64,000 nt of DNA from Burkholderiales bacterium (GTDB lineage Bacteria > Pseudomonadota > Gammaproteobacteria > Burkholderiales > Burkholderiaceae_B): assembly GCA_021299735.1 (NCBI GenBank), contig JAJTEM010000008.1:43384-107383 (forward strand). Direction: 5' to 3'. Each line of letters starts with the position of its first letter. Position 1 is the stretch's first letter. Below are positions 16,601-25,521 of this stretch, one piece after another. The position numbers and the translations under genes were made by a program. The notes below the pieces were generated by a model. It had not been told where the DNA came from and made no database searches. It saw only the letters and a list, made by a program, of their open reading frames with translations.

Positions 16601-18718
16601 TCAAAACTTGTAGTTCGCACTGAACACCACATTGCGTTCCACACCATAGAAGCAATCTCCACGCGCCAAACAGGTGGAAACGTATTCGCGATTGGCGAGG
16701 TTGGTGGCATTCACTGCATAGCGCCAGTCGCCTGTTTCATAAGACAGCATTGCATCAAGCAAGGTAACGCTCGGGGTGCGTACATTGTTTGCGCCATCCC
16801 ACGATTCATCAATGAACCGCAAACCGGCACCCCATTGCCAACCCGGCAGGCCAAACATGGAAAACTTCTGTCGACCCCACAGGCTGACTGTTTGCTTCGG
16901 AACCGTGGCCAACCTTCTGCCTTGATTTGCTGTGTTTGTATCGCGGGTTACTTTTGCGCTGGTGTAGGCATAAGCCGCGAGTACATCCACACTGGGGCTT
17001 ACACGGTGATTGGCTTCGAGTTCAATGCCTTTGCTTTCAGCCTCGCCAACCTGAATTTGATTGCCAGCCTGAACAGGGTCTGCAACACGCCGGTTGCTCT
17101 CAGTGATCTCATACACTGCCGCGGTGAACAGGGATTTGCCGTCAGGTGTTTCATATTTCACACCCCCTTCGTATTGCTCCGCTTGCTGGGGTTTGAATGG
17201 GTTGCCAAAAAAGTCGAGACCACCGATTGGTAAGAATGATTCGGAGTAACTGACATACGGCATCAGGCCGAAATTGGTGATGTAACCCAAGCTGGCTTTG
17301 TAAGTGTTGGTGGCTGCGTCCAGGCGGGAAGCCGGGGCATTGTCGGTGTCCGATTTGGCCCAGTCTCGGCGCATGCCGACTGTACCCAGCCAGCGTTTGT
17401 CGTATTTCACCTGGTGTTGTGCGTAAATGCCGGTTTGCCGTTGTAGCGTGCCTGCGATGTCTCGCAACACGGGCGCGGTGAAATTGCCATACACAGGGTT
17501 CAGGTAATCGATAGGCGCTGCACTGCCCCCCGTGCCGCGTGCACCTCCCAAGGCGACTCGCTGGTAGTCTAGCCCTACTATGCTGGTATTTTCGAACGCA
17601 CCAGAATCCCAGTTTGCAATCAGCTGGGAATCGCTGGTGAAGCTGTCCGCCACGTTGTATTGTGAAATTGCAACACGGTTAATGGTGCGCCCATCTGCGT
17701 TGATGCGCGGAGTGAATGCGGAATAAATTGAGTTGTAAGAAACAGCGCTGTCGCTTTGTTTCACCTTCTGGCTGAAGGTGAATGTGTCGTTTAAGCGATG
17801 ATCGAATTCAAGTCCATACGAGCTTTGTTTGGACAGGTATAAATCAAAACCCGGTTCGCTGATAAAAGTATTGGTGGGAATACGGCCGTTCGGGCCCTCG
17901 AAGCGCGTGCCCACGATCGGGAAAAAACCAACTGAAGAACCTGACACATCGCGTTGCACATTCAAGTACGCGGTCAAGCGGGTGTCGGCATTGGGCCTCC
18001 AGGTAATGGCTGGTGCAAACAGATCGCGATCATCCGGTACAAAGTTCACTTGGGTGTCGCTGTCGCGGGTCAATGCAATCATGCGGTAAAGCAATGTGCC
18101 GTCCTCGTTCAGCGGGCCGGTTAAATCGAGTGCCAATTGTTTGCGGCCATATTCGCCCAGTTGAACGCCTGCTTCACCGGCCTGCTCGCGTTGCGGGCGT
18201 TTGCTGACCATGTTGACCAGGCCGCCAAAACCACCTTGGCCGTACAGCACCGATGAAGGGCCTTTTACTACTTCAACGCGTTCCAGGGTAAATGGGTCGG
18301 GGCGCACATTGTTGTAAAAGCCAAATAGCTGTTTCAAGCCATCCTGGTACTGCACAAATGAAGTACCGCGAATAAAAGCCCAGTCTCCACGGTTGTCAAA
18401 ACCATAAGAGCCCGCACTAACGCCTGCGGTGTAGCCAAGGGCGTCTTGCAAGGTCAGCGCGCCTTGGTCCTCCATTCGATCGCGCGTGATCACTGAAATG
18501 GATTGCTGGGTTTCAACAATGGGCGTGCCGGTTTTGGTGGCAGAGAAGGTGCTGTTCGCCTTGTAGCCTTGCACCGGCGTTGATGGTGATTCTTCAGCTT
18601 GCACTTGGCCTTCAACTTTCACGGAAGGCAGGGTGACTGCTTCTTGGGCGTTAGAGAGTAGCGGCCAAAACAGGGTGATTGCGCTGATGGCGCAAGGCAG
18701 TATTTTTTTCGGGATCAT
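16601..18718 (-). CDS. TonB-dependent siderophore receptor (ferrichrome/FhuA-like)
   Basis: An outer-membrane receptor of 705 residues with a signal peptide ending near LLSNAQE. The plug domain has TPIVETQQSISVITRDRMEDQG, QDALGYTAGVSAG and the block VKGPSSVLYGQGGFGGLVNMVSKRP, which is typical of the FhuA/FoxA/FpvA siderophore group. The beta-barrel follows and ends in a C-terminal Phe (VVFSANYKF), as needed for outer-membrane insertion. hemP lies just upstream on the same strand behind a Fur-like site, so iron-repressed expression is expected. The ligand, a hydroxamate siderophore or other, cannot be told from sequence. Confidence 0.88.
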   Translation of the reverse strand: MIPKKILPCAISAITLFWPLLSNAQEAVTLPSVKVEGQVQAEESPSTPVQGYKANSTFSATKTGTPIVETQQSISVITRDRMEDQGALTLQDALGYTAGVSAGSYGFDNRGDWAFIRGTSFVQYQDGLKQLFGFYNNVRPDPFTLERVEVVKGPSSVLYGQGGFGGLVNMVSKRPQREQAGEAGVQLGEYGRKQLALDLTGPLNEDGTLLYRMIALTRDSDTQVNFVPDDRDLFAPAITWRPNADTRLTAYLNVQRDVSGSSVGFFPIVGTRFEGPNGRIPTNTFISEPGFDLYLSKQSSYGLEFDHRLNDTFTFSQKVKQSDSAVSYNSIYSAFTPRINADGRTINRVAISQYNVADSFTSDSQLIANWDSGAFENTSIVGLDYQRVALGGARGTGGSAAPIDYLNPVYGNFTAPVLRDIAGTLQRQTGIYAQHQVKYDKRWLGTVGMRRDWAKSDTDNAPASRLDAATNTYKASLGYITNFGLMPYVSYSESFLPIGGLDFFGNPFKPQQAEQYEGGVKYETPDGKSLFTAAVYEITESNRRVADPVQAGNQIQVGEAESKGIELEANHRVSPSVDVLAAYAYTSAKVTRDTNTANQGRRLATVPKQTVSLWGRQKFSMFGLPGWQWGAGLRFIDESWDGANNVRTPSVTLLDAMLSYETGDWRYAVNATNLANREYVSTCLARGDCFYGVERNVVFSANYKF

Positions 18719-18802
18719 GATACTTGTTGAAAAAAACGCTGGCTGGCTATTTCGTTTTTGGCTGGCTTGCGGGTTGGGGTGAGAGAAGTTTTTTTAGTAA
18801 TC

Positions 18803-18991
18803 CTACTTGGTCAGAATCAGTTTGCCTTGTGAGGTAATTCGCAGGCGGTACTCCGCGTTGTCATGAATAATCGTTCTTTCTCGGCTTCCGTTGGGGAACA
18901 GCTTGCTGCTGTGTAAAGGAGCCGATTGCGACTGCTGATTTTCAGACGGCTGTTCGTGCTCGGTTTTGTTGGGCGTAGTCATTGGGCTCAT
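18803..18991 (-). CDS. hemP: HemP/HmuP family small protein
   Basis: A 62-residue protein (ATG 18991; ATG 18982 also possible) whose C-terminus, IIHDNAEYRLRITSQGKLIL followed by TK, is the hallmark of HemP/HmuP. In Burkholderiales HmuP activates transcription of heme or siderophore receptor genes together with Fur. It lies 84 bp upstream of the receptor gene on the same strand and directly downstream of a Fur-like site. The longer reading frame back to 19216 crosses the Fur site and was rejected. Confidence 0.85.
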   Translation of the reverse strand: MSPMTTPNKTEHEQPSENQQSQSAPLHSSKLFPNGSRERTIIHDNAEYRLRITSQGKLILTK

Positions 18992-19058
18992 GGCGGGCAA
19001 ACCAAAAATGAAAAAATTCTTGTGCGATTGGCGGATTGTAATAAAGCTTTTTAATAAT

Positions 19059-19090
19059 TGCAAATCATTCTCATTAGCATTATCATAATG
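19059..19090. promoter_or_regulatory. Fur-box-like site between hemP and the imelysin operon
   Basis: AAATCATTCTCATTAGC followed by ATTATCATAATG forms overlapping Fur-type hexamers. It sits centrally between divergent hemP (68 bp away) and the imelysin gene (33 bp away), so one site could repress both iron operons. Confidence 0.7.
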
Positions 19091-19122
19091 CTCTTGATCG
19101 ATATTCAATAGGTTTGTGCGTG

Positions 19123-20292
19123 ATGAAGTGTTTCCAGTCCACCAAGGCGATAAAGAAGTTGGCAGGCATTGTGCTTTTTTCGACGGCTTCAATGGTTTGG
19201 TCGGCTCCGACCACAAATGATGTAGTGAAGGGTTACAGCGAATTGGTGTATGCCAATTACACCGATACAGTGAAAGCAGCCACGCAGTTACAAATTGCTA
19301 TTGATAGTTTTTTGACTGCACCTTCAAAGGCAGGTCTGGATGCAGCGAAAAAGGCATGGCTGAATGCACGTGAGTTTTATGGGCAAACCGAGGCCTTTCG
19401 TTTTTACGCTGGCCCCATAGATGACGAAAACGGCCCGGAGGGCCAGATCAACGCCTGGCCCATGGATGAATCGTATGTAGATTACGTGCAAGGCAATGCG
19501 AAAAGCGGTTTCATCAACAACACAAAATTTGAAATTACCCGCGATGCCTTGATTCAAGAAAACGAGCGAGGCGGTGAAGAAAACATTGCAACGGGTTGGC
19601 ACGCCATTGAGTTTTTGCTGTGGGGGCAGGACCTGAGCCAGAGCGGCCCCGGCCAGCGCCCTTACACCGACTATGTGAAAGGCAAGGGTAAAAATGCAGA
19701 ACGCCGCGCGGCTTATCTGCGCGAGATTACTGCCTTGCTGGTTCATGATCTTCAAACTGTTCAGCTTGCTTGGGCGCCAGGAAGCCCCGACAATTTTCGC
19801 ACCAGTTTCGAAAAAGGTGGCCAGGAATCGGTTCGAAAAATTCTGGTGGGTTTAGGCTCTTTGTCACGCGGTGAATTGGCCGGTGAACGGCTTGAAGTGG
19901 CGCTGTTCAGTCAGGATCAGGAGGATGAACATTCCTGCTTTTCGGACAACACACACCGTGATGCGGTGAGCAATGCCCAAGGTATTTTGAATGTGTGGAC
20001 AGGTACTTATAAACGGGCAAATGGCGAGGTATTGAGGGTACCGGCGTTGGCCGAGTTGGTGGGTGCCCGTGCACCCGAAGTTGCGAAGAACACCACGCGG
20101 CAAATTCAGAATTCAGTGAAAGCAGCCAGTGCAATTCGGGCACCTTTTGACCGTGAAATTGTTGGTGGAGCAAATGCACCCGGGCCCAAAAGGGTAAAGG
20201 CCACGGTGGACAGCCTGGTTGCGCAAAGCACCTTGCTGGTTGAATCGGCCACTGCAATTGGTATTAATCAACTGACCCTGACTTTACCCTGA
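19123..20292 (+). CDS. imelysin-family (M75-like) iron-uptake lipoprotein/periplasmic protein
   Basis: A 389-residue secreted protein with signal peptide KKLAGIVLFSTASMVWSA. The imelysin motif GxHxxE is present as TGWHAIEFLLWGQD (about residue 160), together with AWPMDESYVDYV and HSCFSDNTHRDAVSNAQGI, which are typical of iron-regulated IrpA proteins. Members bind iron in the periplasm or on the outer membrane. ATG 19123 gives a normal signal peptide. The stop overlaps the next gene as TGATG, and the operon lies behind a Fur-like site. Confidence 0.87.
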   Translation: MKCFQSTKAIKKLAGIVLFSTASMVWSAPTTNDVVKGYSELVYANYTDTVKAATQLQIAIDSFLTAPSKAGLDAAKKAWLNAREFYGQTEAFRFYAGPIDDENGPEGQINAWPMDESYVDYVQGNAKSGFINNTKFEITRDALIQENERGGEENIATGWHAIEFLLWGQDLSQSGPGQRPYTDYVKGKGKNAERRAAYLREITALLVHDLQTVQLAWAPGSPDNFRTSFEKGGQESVRKILVGLGSLSRGELAGERLEVALFSQDQEDEHSCFSDNTHRDAVSNAQGILNVWTGTYKRANGEVLRVPALAELVGARAPEVAKNTTRQIQNSVKAASAIRAPFDREIVGGANAPGPKRVKATVDSLVAQSTLLVESATAIGINQLTLTLP

Positions 20293-21701
20293 TGAAAGCA
20301 ACATTTTGTTCGGTCGTTGGCACCCTGCTGTTTGCTGGGGCGGCATGGTCAGCAGTGCAAGGAATGGATCCTCGCAGTGCGGGTGATGTAACCGTGTTTG
20401 CCGATGGCAGAAATGCCTTTTCATTTCCAGCTGCCAATTTGTCAAGTGAGGAACGCACCCGGTTCGCGATTGGTAATTCATTTTTCAAGCGAAATTGGGT
20501 GCAGGCACCAGCAAGCACTACAGCGCGTGATGGTCTTGGCCCACACTTTATTGCACGCTCTTGCGGCGGTTGCCATGTGCAAGACGGTCGCGGAAAGCCT
20601 CCGGAAATTCTTGATCGCTTGAACACCGAACAACCTGTTGAGCTATTGCTCCGTTTGTCAATTCCGGGCACCGATTCCAAACATGGTGTTGTTCCCGACC
20701 CGGTGTATGGCGATCAATTCAACAATGCAGCCATTTCGGGCGTGAAGCCCGAGGGCAAGGTGCATATCGGGATTGTTGAAATACAGGGCAAGTACACGGA
20801 TGGCACACCTTATACGTTGAAGAAGCCCAGCTATTCTTTTTCCGCTTTGGGTTATGGCCCCATGCACCCAGAGCTGATGGTGAGCCCGAGAATTGCCCCG
20901 CAGTTGGTGGGCTTGGGCTTGCTTGAAGCCATTGAGGAGAGCGATATTGTGAACAATGCAAAACAGCAGGCGGCGCAGCCCGGCCCCATCAAGGGTGTAC
21001 CCAACCAGGTTTGGGATGCCTATGCCCAACGTGATATGTTGGGCCGTTTTGGCTGGAAGGCCAATGTGGCAACGCTTGCGCATCAAACAGGTGGTGCTTT
21101 TCTGGGCGATATCGGTATTACCAGCAGCTTGTTTCCTTCCGAGAACTGCACACCCACACAGAAGGACTGTTTGCAGGCCCCCAATGGTTCTGAGAACGGC
21201 AAGCCTGAACTCGGCGACAAGCTGTTCAATGAAATTGTGTTCTACCAAGCAGTATTGGCCCCACCAGCCCGCCGCAATGTGAATGATGCAAAAGTGTTGA
21301 AAGGCCAAAAATTGTTTGAACAAGCGCAGTGCGCTGTCTGTCATCGCCCTACCTACACCACAGGCAAAGTTCTTTTTCCGGCCCTGAGCAGCAAAGCCTT
21401 GGAGGGGCAGAAAATTTGGCCTTACACCGATTTGTTGTTGCATGACATGGGTGAGGGCCTTGCTGACAACCGCCCTGATTTCAAAGCAAATGGCCGACAA
21501 TGGAAAACACCGCCCTTGTGGGGAATCGGTTTGATTCCCGATGTAAACAATCACATGCGTTTGCTACACGATGGCCGGGCCGATGGTGTTGAGGAGGCCA
21601 TTTTGTGGCACGGCGGTGAAGCCGAAGAAAGCAAAAATCATTTCATGAATTTTTCAGCGGAAGACCGTGCAGCGCTGATTCGTTTTGTGGAATCCTTGTA
21701 A
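20292..21701 (+). CDS. di-heme oxidoreductase (DUF1111) family protein
   Basis: A 469-residue periplasmic protein with an N-terminal signal (CSVVGTLLFAGAAWSA) and two CxxCH heme sites: RSCGGCHVQDGRG (about residue 92) and EQAQCAVCHRPTY (about 348). The order of conserved blocks, including ARDGLGPHFIARSCGGCHVQ and LLHDMGEGLADNRPDF, matches the DUF1111 'thiol oxidoreductase' family, which is distantly related to MauG-type peroxidases. In imelysin operons it is thought to handle iron redox chemistry. It is coupled to both imelysin genes by start/stop overlaps. Confidence 0.85.
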   Translation: MKATFCSVVGTLLFAGAAWSAVQGMDPRSAGDVTVFADGRNAFSFPAANLSSEERTRFAIGNSFFKRNWVQAPASTTARDGLGPHFIARSCGGCHVQDGRGKPPEILDRLNTEQPVELLLRLSIPGTDSKHGVVPDPVYGDQFNNAAISGVKPEGKVHIGIVEIQGKYTDGTPYTLKKPSYSFSALGYGPMHPELMVSPRIAPQLVGLGLLEAIEESDIVNNAKQQAAQPGPIKGVPNQVWDAYAQRDMLGRFGWKANVATLAHQTGGAFLGDIGITSSLFPSENCTPTQKDCLQAPNGSENGKPELGDKLFNEIVFYQAVLAPPARRNVNDAKVLKGQKLFEQAQCAVCHRPTYTTGKVLFPALSSKALEGQKIWPYTDLLLHDMGEGLADNRPDFKANGRQWKTPPLWGIGLIPDVNNHMRLLHDGRADGVEEAILWHGGEAEESKNHFMNFSAEDRAALIRFVESL

Positions 21702-22834
21702 TGAATCCGCGGCACGGTGGTGAATTAAAAAATGGCATGGTTTACGCAGCAGTGTGGGTAATGCTTGCCTGCGTTTTGCTTTTTTTACTGAATATTGCCA
21801 ACGCGACCGCTGCAGCAAAACCCGTAGACCGAAGCAACATGCTGTTTCCTTACTACAGTGTTGCAGAAGTACTGAACAGCGTGGCGATTCATCACCATGG
21901 CAAGCGCGCAGCGGCCTTGCGCGGCCAGCTTGAGCAATTGAGTATTGCGACCGCGCAGTATTGCAAAACAACTGCGCAAACTCAGCCTGTCAACAAACAA
22001 GCGCTGGAAGCGCAATACGCCAAAACTTACATGGCATGGCTGCAATTGTCGGCTGTTGTGATGGGGCCCATGCTTAAGAACAACACAGTGCGCCAAATCG
22101 ACTTTCGGCCTTTGCGTGTGAACTTGCTGGAACGCGCTATTGATAAACGGCCGCAAGGTGTGCAAGCCATGGCTTTGGTGGGAAGCCCGGCGAAAGGCTT
22201 TCCTGCCCTTGAATACTTGTTGACTCAAACTGATTTTAAAGCGGGCACCCCACATTGCAATTACGCACAGGAAGTGGTGTTGGATATTGCGAGAACTGTG
22301 GCTGATTTGAAGTGGAAGGCGAAATCAAACCAAGTGACGGGGGATACTGCTCAAACCACTGGAGAAGGCATGCAGTTGTACCTTAATCAGCTGGTGGGTG
22401 CCATACATAACCTGGCTTGGGAAAGTATTGAAAAGCCGCTTTTGCAAAACAAAGACCAGGCAAGTGCAGGTGTTGCGGGTGTTCAAACCAAGTGGCTATT
22501 GTCGGAATTTAATCTGACGGAGAAAGCCTGGGCTGCGCAATGGCAGGGTATTGAAAATGTGTTGCTGGTGAGTGGCCAAACCGTACCCCAAGCCGATGCG
22601 CAGGTGGTGCCGCTGGAGGCCTATTTGCGAGGATTGGGAAAAACCGAATTGGCCGATGCGCTGGTCAAACATGTCAGCGCGGTAACCGCTGCGTTGCAGG
22701 CTTGTAATATGTCCAACCAGGCAAGTGTTGACCGGTTTGTCAGGGCTCTGAAGGTACTTAAAGGATTTATGGAAAGTGAAGTGGCCAAGGGTTTGACAGT
22801 TGCAATTCAATTTTCGTCGTCCGATGGTGATTGA
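21701..22834 (+). CDS. second imelysin-family protein
   Basis: A 377-residue protein with a membrane anchor or signal (VWVMLACVLLFLLNIANATA). It aligns with imelysins through YAKTYMAWLQLSAVVMGPM, FRPLRVNLLERAID and the motif FPALEYLLTQ, which stands where GxHxxE is found in the first paralogue, but without the His. That may mean altered metal binding. It overlaps the DUF1111 stop (TAATG). Paired imelysins flanking DUF1111 are a recurring iron-operon arrangement. Confidence 0.8.
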   Translation: MNPRHGGELKNGMVYAAVWVMLACVLLFLLNIANATAAAKPVDRSNMLFPYYSVAEVLNSVAIHHHGKRAAALRGQLEQLSIATAQYCKTTAQTQPVNKQALEAQYAKTYMAWLQLSAVVMGPMLKNNTVRQIDFRPLRVNLLERAIDKRPQGVQAMALVGSPAKGFPALEYLLTQTDFKAGTPHCNYAQEVVLDIARTVADLKWKAKSNQVTGDTAQTTGEGMQLYLNQLVGAIHNLAWESIEKPLLQNKDQASAGVAGVQTKWLLSEFNLTEKAWAAQWQGIENVLLVSGQTVPQADAQVVPLEAYLRGLGKTELADALVKHVSAVTAALQACNMSNQASVDRFVRALKVLKGFMESEVAKGLTVAIQFSSSDGD

Positions 22835-23912
22835 GTTGATACAGCGTTCGCGTCGAAAGTTTTTACTTCAAAGCAGTGCACTTGCTTTGGGTGTGGCTTT
22901 GCCCATGCGCGCCATTTCGGCAATCGATACGGAAAATGCCCGCTTACTGGCCGCATGGCAACTACCCGGCGGGGTATACCAGGTGGGTGTACTCAACACA
23001 GTGGGGCAGGGCGACACACTTCATGGCACTGTGGCCATGGCAGTTGATTTACCCACACGCCCGCACGGTTTAATGCATCTTCAGGGCGATGAGTATTTGA
23101 TTGTTGCTCGCCGCCCTGGCGACTGGATTTTGCGCATGAATATTCGCAGCGGAGAAACCTTGCGGATTTGGCAAGATGAAGCACGGTATTTGAACGGGCA
23201 CAGCGCCAAACACGGCCGGTATATTTTCATTGCCGAAACCGATGTGCTGCAAGGCACTGGCGCATTGGCTGTGCGAGACCACGAAACTTTCGATTTGCTG
23301 GATGTGTGGCCAACGCACGGTAAAGACCCTCATCAAATAGTGGTGTTGCCAAAAGGCGGGCTGGGTATTGAAGAGCCTTTTTTGTTGGTGGCCAACGGCG
23401 GCATACCCACCCACGCCGACATGGGCAGAGCCCAATTGCAGCACCTGCCCATGGATTCCTCACTGGTGGCCCTGCATCCCCTTACGGGCAAGGTATTAAA
23501 CCAATGGACCTTGAACGATTCACGGCTAAGTTTGCGACACATGGCAGTGCATGTTGGCAGTGGGGTGGTGGGTATAGCCATGCAGGCGCACCATGGCACT
23601 GCCGCACTTCAACATGCAGCCCCCTTGCTTGCACTGCTTGATGAAGGTGGTCTGCATGTGGTTGAGGAATCAGCATATGCAAAGGACTATGCCGGTGATA
23701 TTGCCGCCACGCCACAGGGTTTTGTGATTAGTTGCACCAAAAATGACACTGCTGCGCACTTTGATTGGCAAGGCAAGCTGCTGTATACACAGCAATCAAA
23801 AGCAGCCTGTGCCCTGGCCTCTGAAGGCGAGCAGGTTTGGTTAGGCAGTATGTTAACCAGCTTCAACAAGCCCATGGTGCTGGACAATCACTGGCTTTTG
23901 CTGTCAGCCTGA
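22824..23912 (+). CDS. DUF1513 family protein with Tat signal
   Basis: A 362-residue protein with the twin-arginine signal RSRRKFLLQSSALALGVAL, so it is exported folded. The body has propeller-like repeats (PHGLMHLQGDEYLIVARRPG, LNGHSAKHGRYIFIAET, THGKDPHQIVVLP), matching DUF1513, whose function is unknown. ATG 22824 overlaps the preceding gene by 11 bp and places the RR motif 9 residues in; TTG 22800 is an alternative. It is the last gene of the imelysin operon, so a periplasmic role in iron acquisition is inferred. Confidence 0.8.
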   Translation: MVIELIQRSRRKFLLQSSALALGVALPMRAISAIDTENARLLAAWQLPGGVYQVGVLNTVGQGDTLHGTVAMAVDLPTRPHGLMHLQGDEYLIVARRPGDWILRMNIRSGETLRIWQDEARYLNGHSAKHGRYIFIAETDVLQGTGALAVRDHETFDLLDVWPTHGKDPHQIVVLPKGGLGIEEPFLLVANGGIPTHADMGRAQLQHLPMDSSLVALHPLTGKVLNQWTLNDSRLSLRHMAVHVGSGVVGIAMQAHHGTAALQHAAPLLALLDEGGLHVVEESAYAKDYAGDIAATPQGFVISCTKNDTAAHFDWQGKLLYTQQSKAACALASEGEQVWLGSMLTSFNKPMVLDNHWLLLSA

Positions 23913-23991
23913 CAAGGCCTTTTGTCACACAATTGTCATCCCAAGTGCAGCCGTATGCGTGTATATTTCGCGTACCCGTAGCATTAGGTCA

Positions 23992-24153
23992 ATGAGTATG
24001 AAACACCAACTAGAGCTTTTGAAAGAAATCGAACACAAGCTTGAAGAGCTGAGCAAAGACAAAGAGCTGAAAGAAGAGCGCCCACTCGAGGTAAAAGAGA
24101 TCAAGGGTTTGCGCCTGGTGGTCTCCTCGATTATTCGCCGCATGGCCAGTTAA
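23992..24153 (+). CDS. small charged hypothetical protein
   Basis: A 53-residue protein (ATG 23992; ATG 23998 possible) rich in Lys and Glu: HQLELLKEIEHKLEELSKDK, predicted coiled coil, then a hydrophobic amphipathic tail KGLRLVVSSIIRRMAS. AGGTC lies just before the start. I recognise no family. It lies alone between the DUF1513 gene and the convergent MFS gene. The heptad pattern favours a real protein, but short length keeps confidence low. Confidence 0.45.
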   Translation: MSMKHQLELLKEIEHKLEELSKDKELKEERPLEVKEIKGLRLVVSSIIRRMAS

Positions 24154-24157
24154 TTTT

Positions 24158-25378
24158 TTATTGATACACCCGCAAATTTTTTGCAATCCACAGTGCGGTC
24201 AGGTTAAAGGCGATTGCAATCAGGCTGCACACCCAGTAGTACTCAATCAAACCTTCGGCATTGCGCGAAATAACAATTCCACCCATGAGCGCGGCCAGAC
24301 CCATGGCCGCTGATTGCATGGATGAATTCAGGGTCATGAATGTACCCCTGTTTTTCGGATTGCCTGCAGCGCTAACCAGTGCCATGCCTGGAATCATCCT
24401 GCCACTGACAAACACAAAAAAGAATGTTGTCACAATCAGTATGGTAACCACGCTCATCCCAGCCGTGCTGGTAATCAATGCCATTGGCAGCACGGCTATT
24501 CCAGCAATAATTTGCAGCATTTTGAGTTTGCCAATTCGATCGCTCAGCTTGCCAATAATTTGCGCACTGAACAGGGTGGCTGTACCGCCTGCCAGGTAAA
24601 TCAGGGGTATGTCTGTTGCCGACAAACCCGCGTTTGCTTGCATGTAAATCGTGATGTACGGGATGACGGAAAACCCGGCGAATATCATGCAAAACGAAAA
24701 GCAGAACGCCCGAATGTGATTGCGGTCCTTGAGAACCTGGGCTATTCCTTGCAGTGGGCCAGTTTCTCCCCGGGCATGCAAGTGGCCTTGAAGTGTGGGG
24801 ATCACATACCAACCAGCCAACAGCAAAAGAAGGCTAATGCCGGCAATGCCGAAAAACGGTGTGTGCCAATCGGAATTTGCAGCCAAATAAAGCCCCAAGG
24901 GCACACCCATTACGGTAGAAACCGAGAAGGAGGTCATGACCACGCCCATGGCTTTTCCTCGGCGCGCAAAGGGCACCACATCGGCCACAATTGTTTGAAT
25001 CATGGCCGATAAAATACCGCCAAATAGCCCGGCAGCAACTCTAGCCCCCATCAATGTTTCGTAAGTGGGGGCCAGGCCGCAGGCCAAGGTGGCGATGGAA
25101 AACAAAAAATAAAGAACCAATAACAGGCGGCGGCGTTCGAAGCGGTCAATGTAAAGCGAAGCCAGCAGGCCTGAAGCACCCGCAGCAAAAGTGTAGGCGG
25201 AAACCAGCAAACCAAACCTGGCGTCCGAAATTGAAAATGCCTGTGTGAGTTGTGGCCCCAGCGGCATCATGATCATGAAGTCGAGAATGTGGGTGAACTG
25301 AATGCCAGCCAGAATCAGCAGCAAGGCCCATTCTCGACGGGGACTCATATTCAGGTGGTTTGCTGCTTGACCGTTCAT
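24158..25378 (-). CDS. MFS transporter (DHA1-like)
   Basis: A 406-residue inner-membrane protein with about 12 helices. The MFS motif between helices 2 and 3 appears as ASLYIDRFERRRLLLV, and motif C-like glycine patterns follow (GVVMTSFSVSTVMGVPLG). The first helix region, THILDFMIMMPLGPQL, is typical of AraJ/DHA1 drug:H+ antiporters. Substrate is unknown. It is apparently monocistronic, with its 3' end 4 bp from the convergent small gene. Confidence 0.85.
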   Translation of the reverse strand: MNGQAANHLNMSPRREWALLLILAGIQFTHILDFMIMMPLGPQLTQAFSISDARFGLLVSAYTFAAGASGLLASLYIDRFERRRLLLVLYFLFSIATLACGLAPTYETLMGARVAAGLFGGILSAMIQTIVADVVPFARRGKAMGVVMTSFSVSTVMGVPLGLYLAANSDWHTPFFGIAGISLLLLLAGWYVIPTLQGHLHARGETGPLQGIAQVLKDRNHIRAFCFSFCMIFAGFSVIPYITIYMQANAGLSATDIPLIYLAGGTATLFSAQIIGKLSDRIGKLKMLQIIAGIAVLPMALITSTAGMSVVTILIVTTFFFVFVSGRMIPGMALVSAAGNPKNRGTFMTLNSSMQSAAMGLAALMGGIVISRNAEGLIEYYWVCSLIAIAFNLTALWIAKNLRVYQ

Positions 25379-25521
25379 GTGCTGCTACTTTCCAATCGGT
25401 TTTTGTCAGGTATGCACCTTGAGTTTAACGCGCTTGGCTTATACCTCAATGTGCTTAGTGCGCAATTGCCGATTGTCTTGTGGGTGGTTGTGGTACAAGC
25501 GAGTGGTTCGCTGTAAGTTGA

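Noticed and set aside
20658..21554. Minus-strand frame of 298 codons
   Set aside because: Antisense to the di-heme DUF1111 gene, which carries both CxxCH motifs; no recognisable content.
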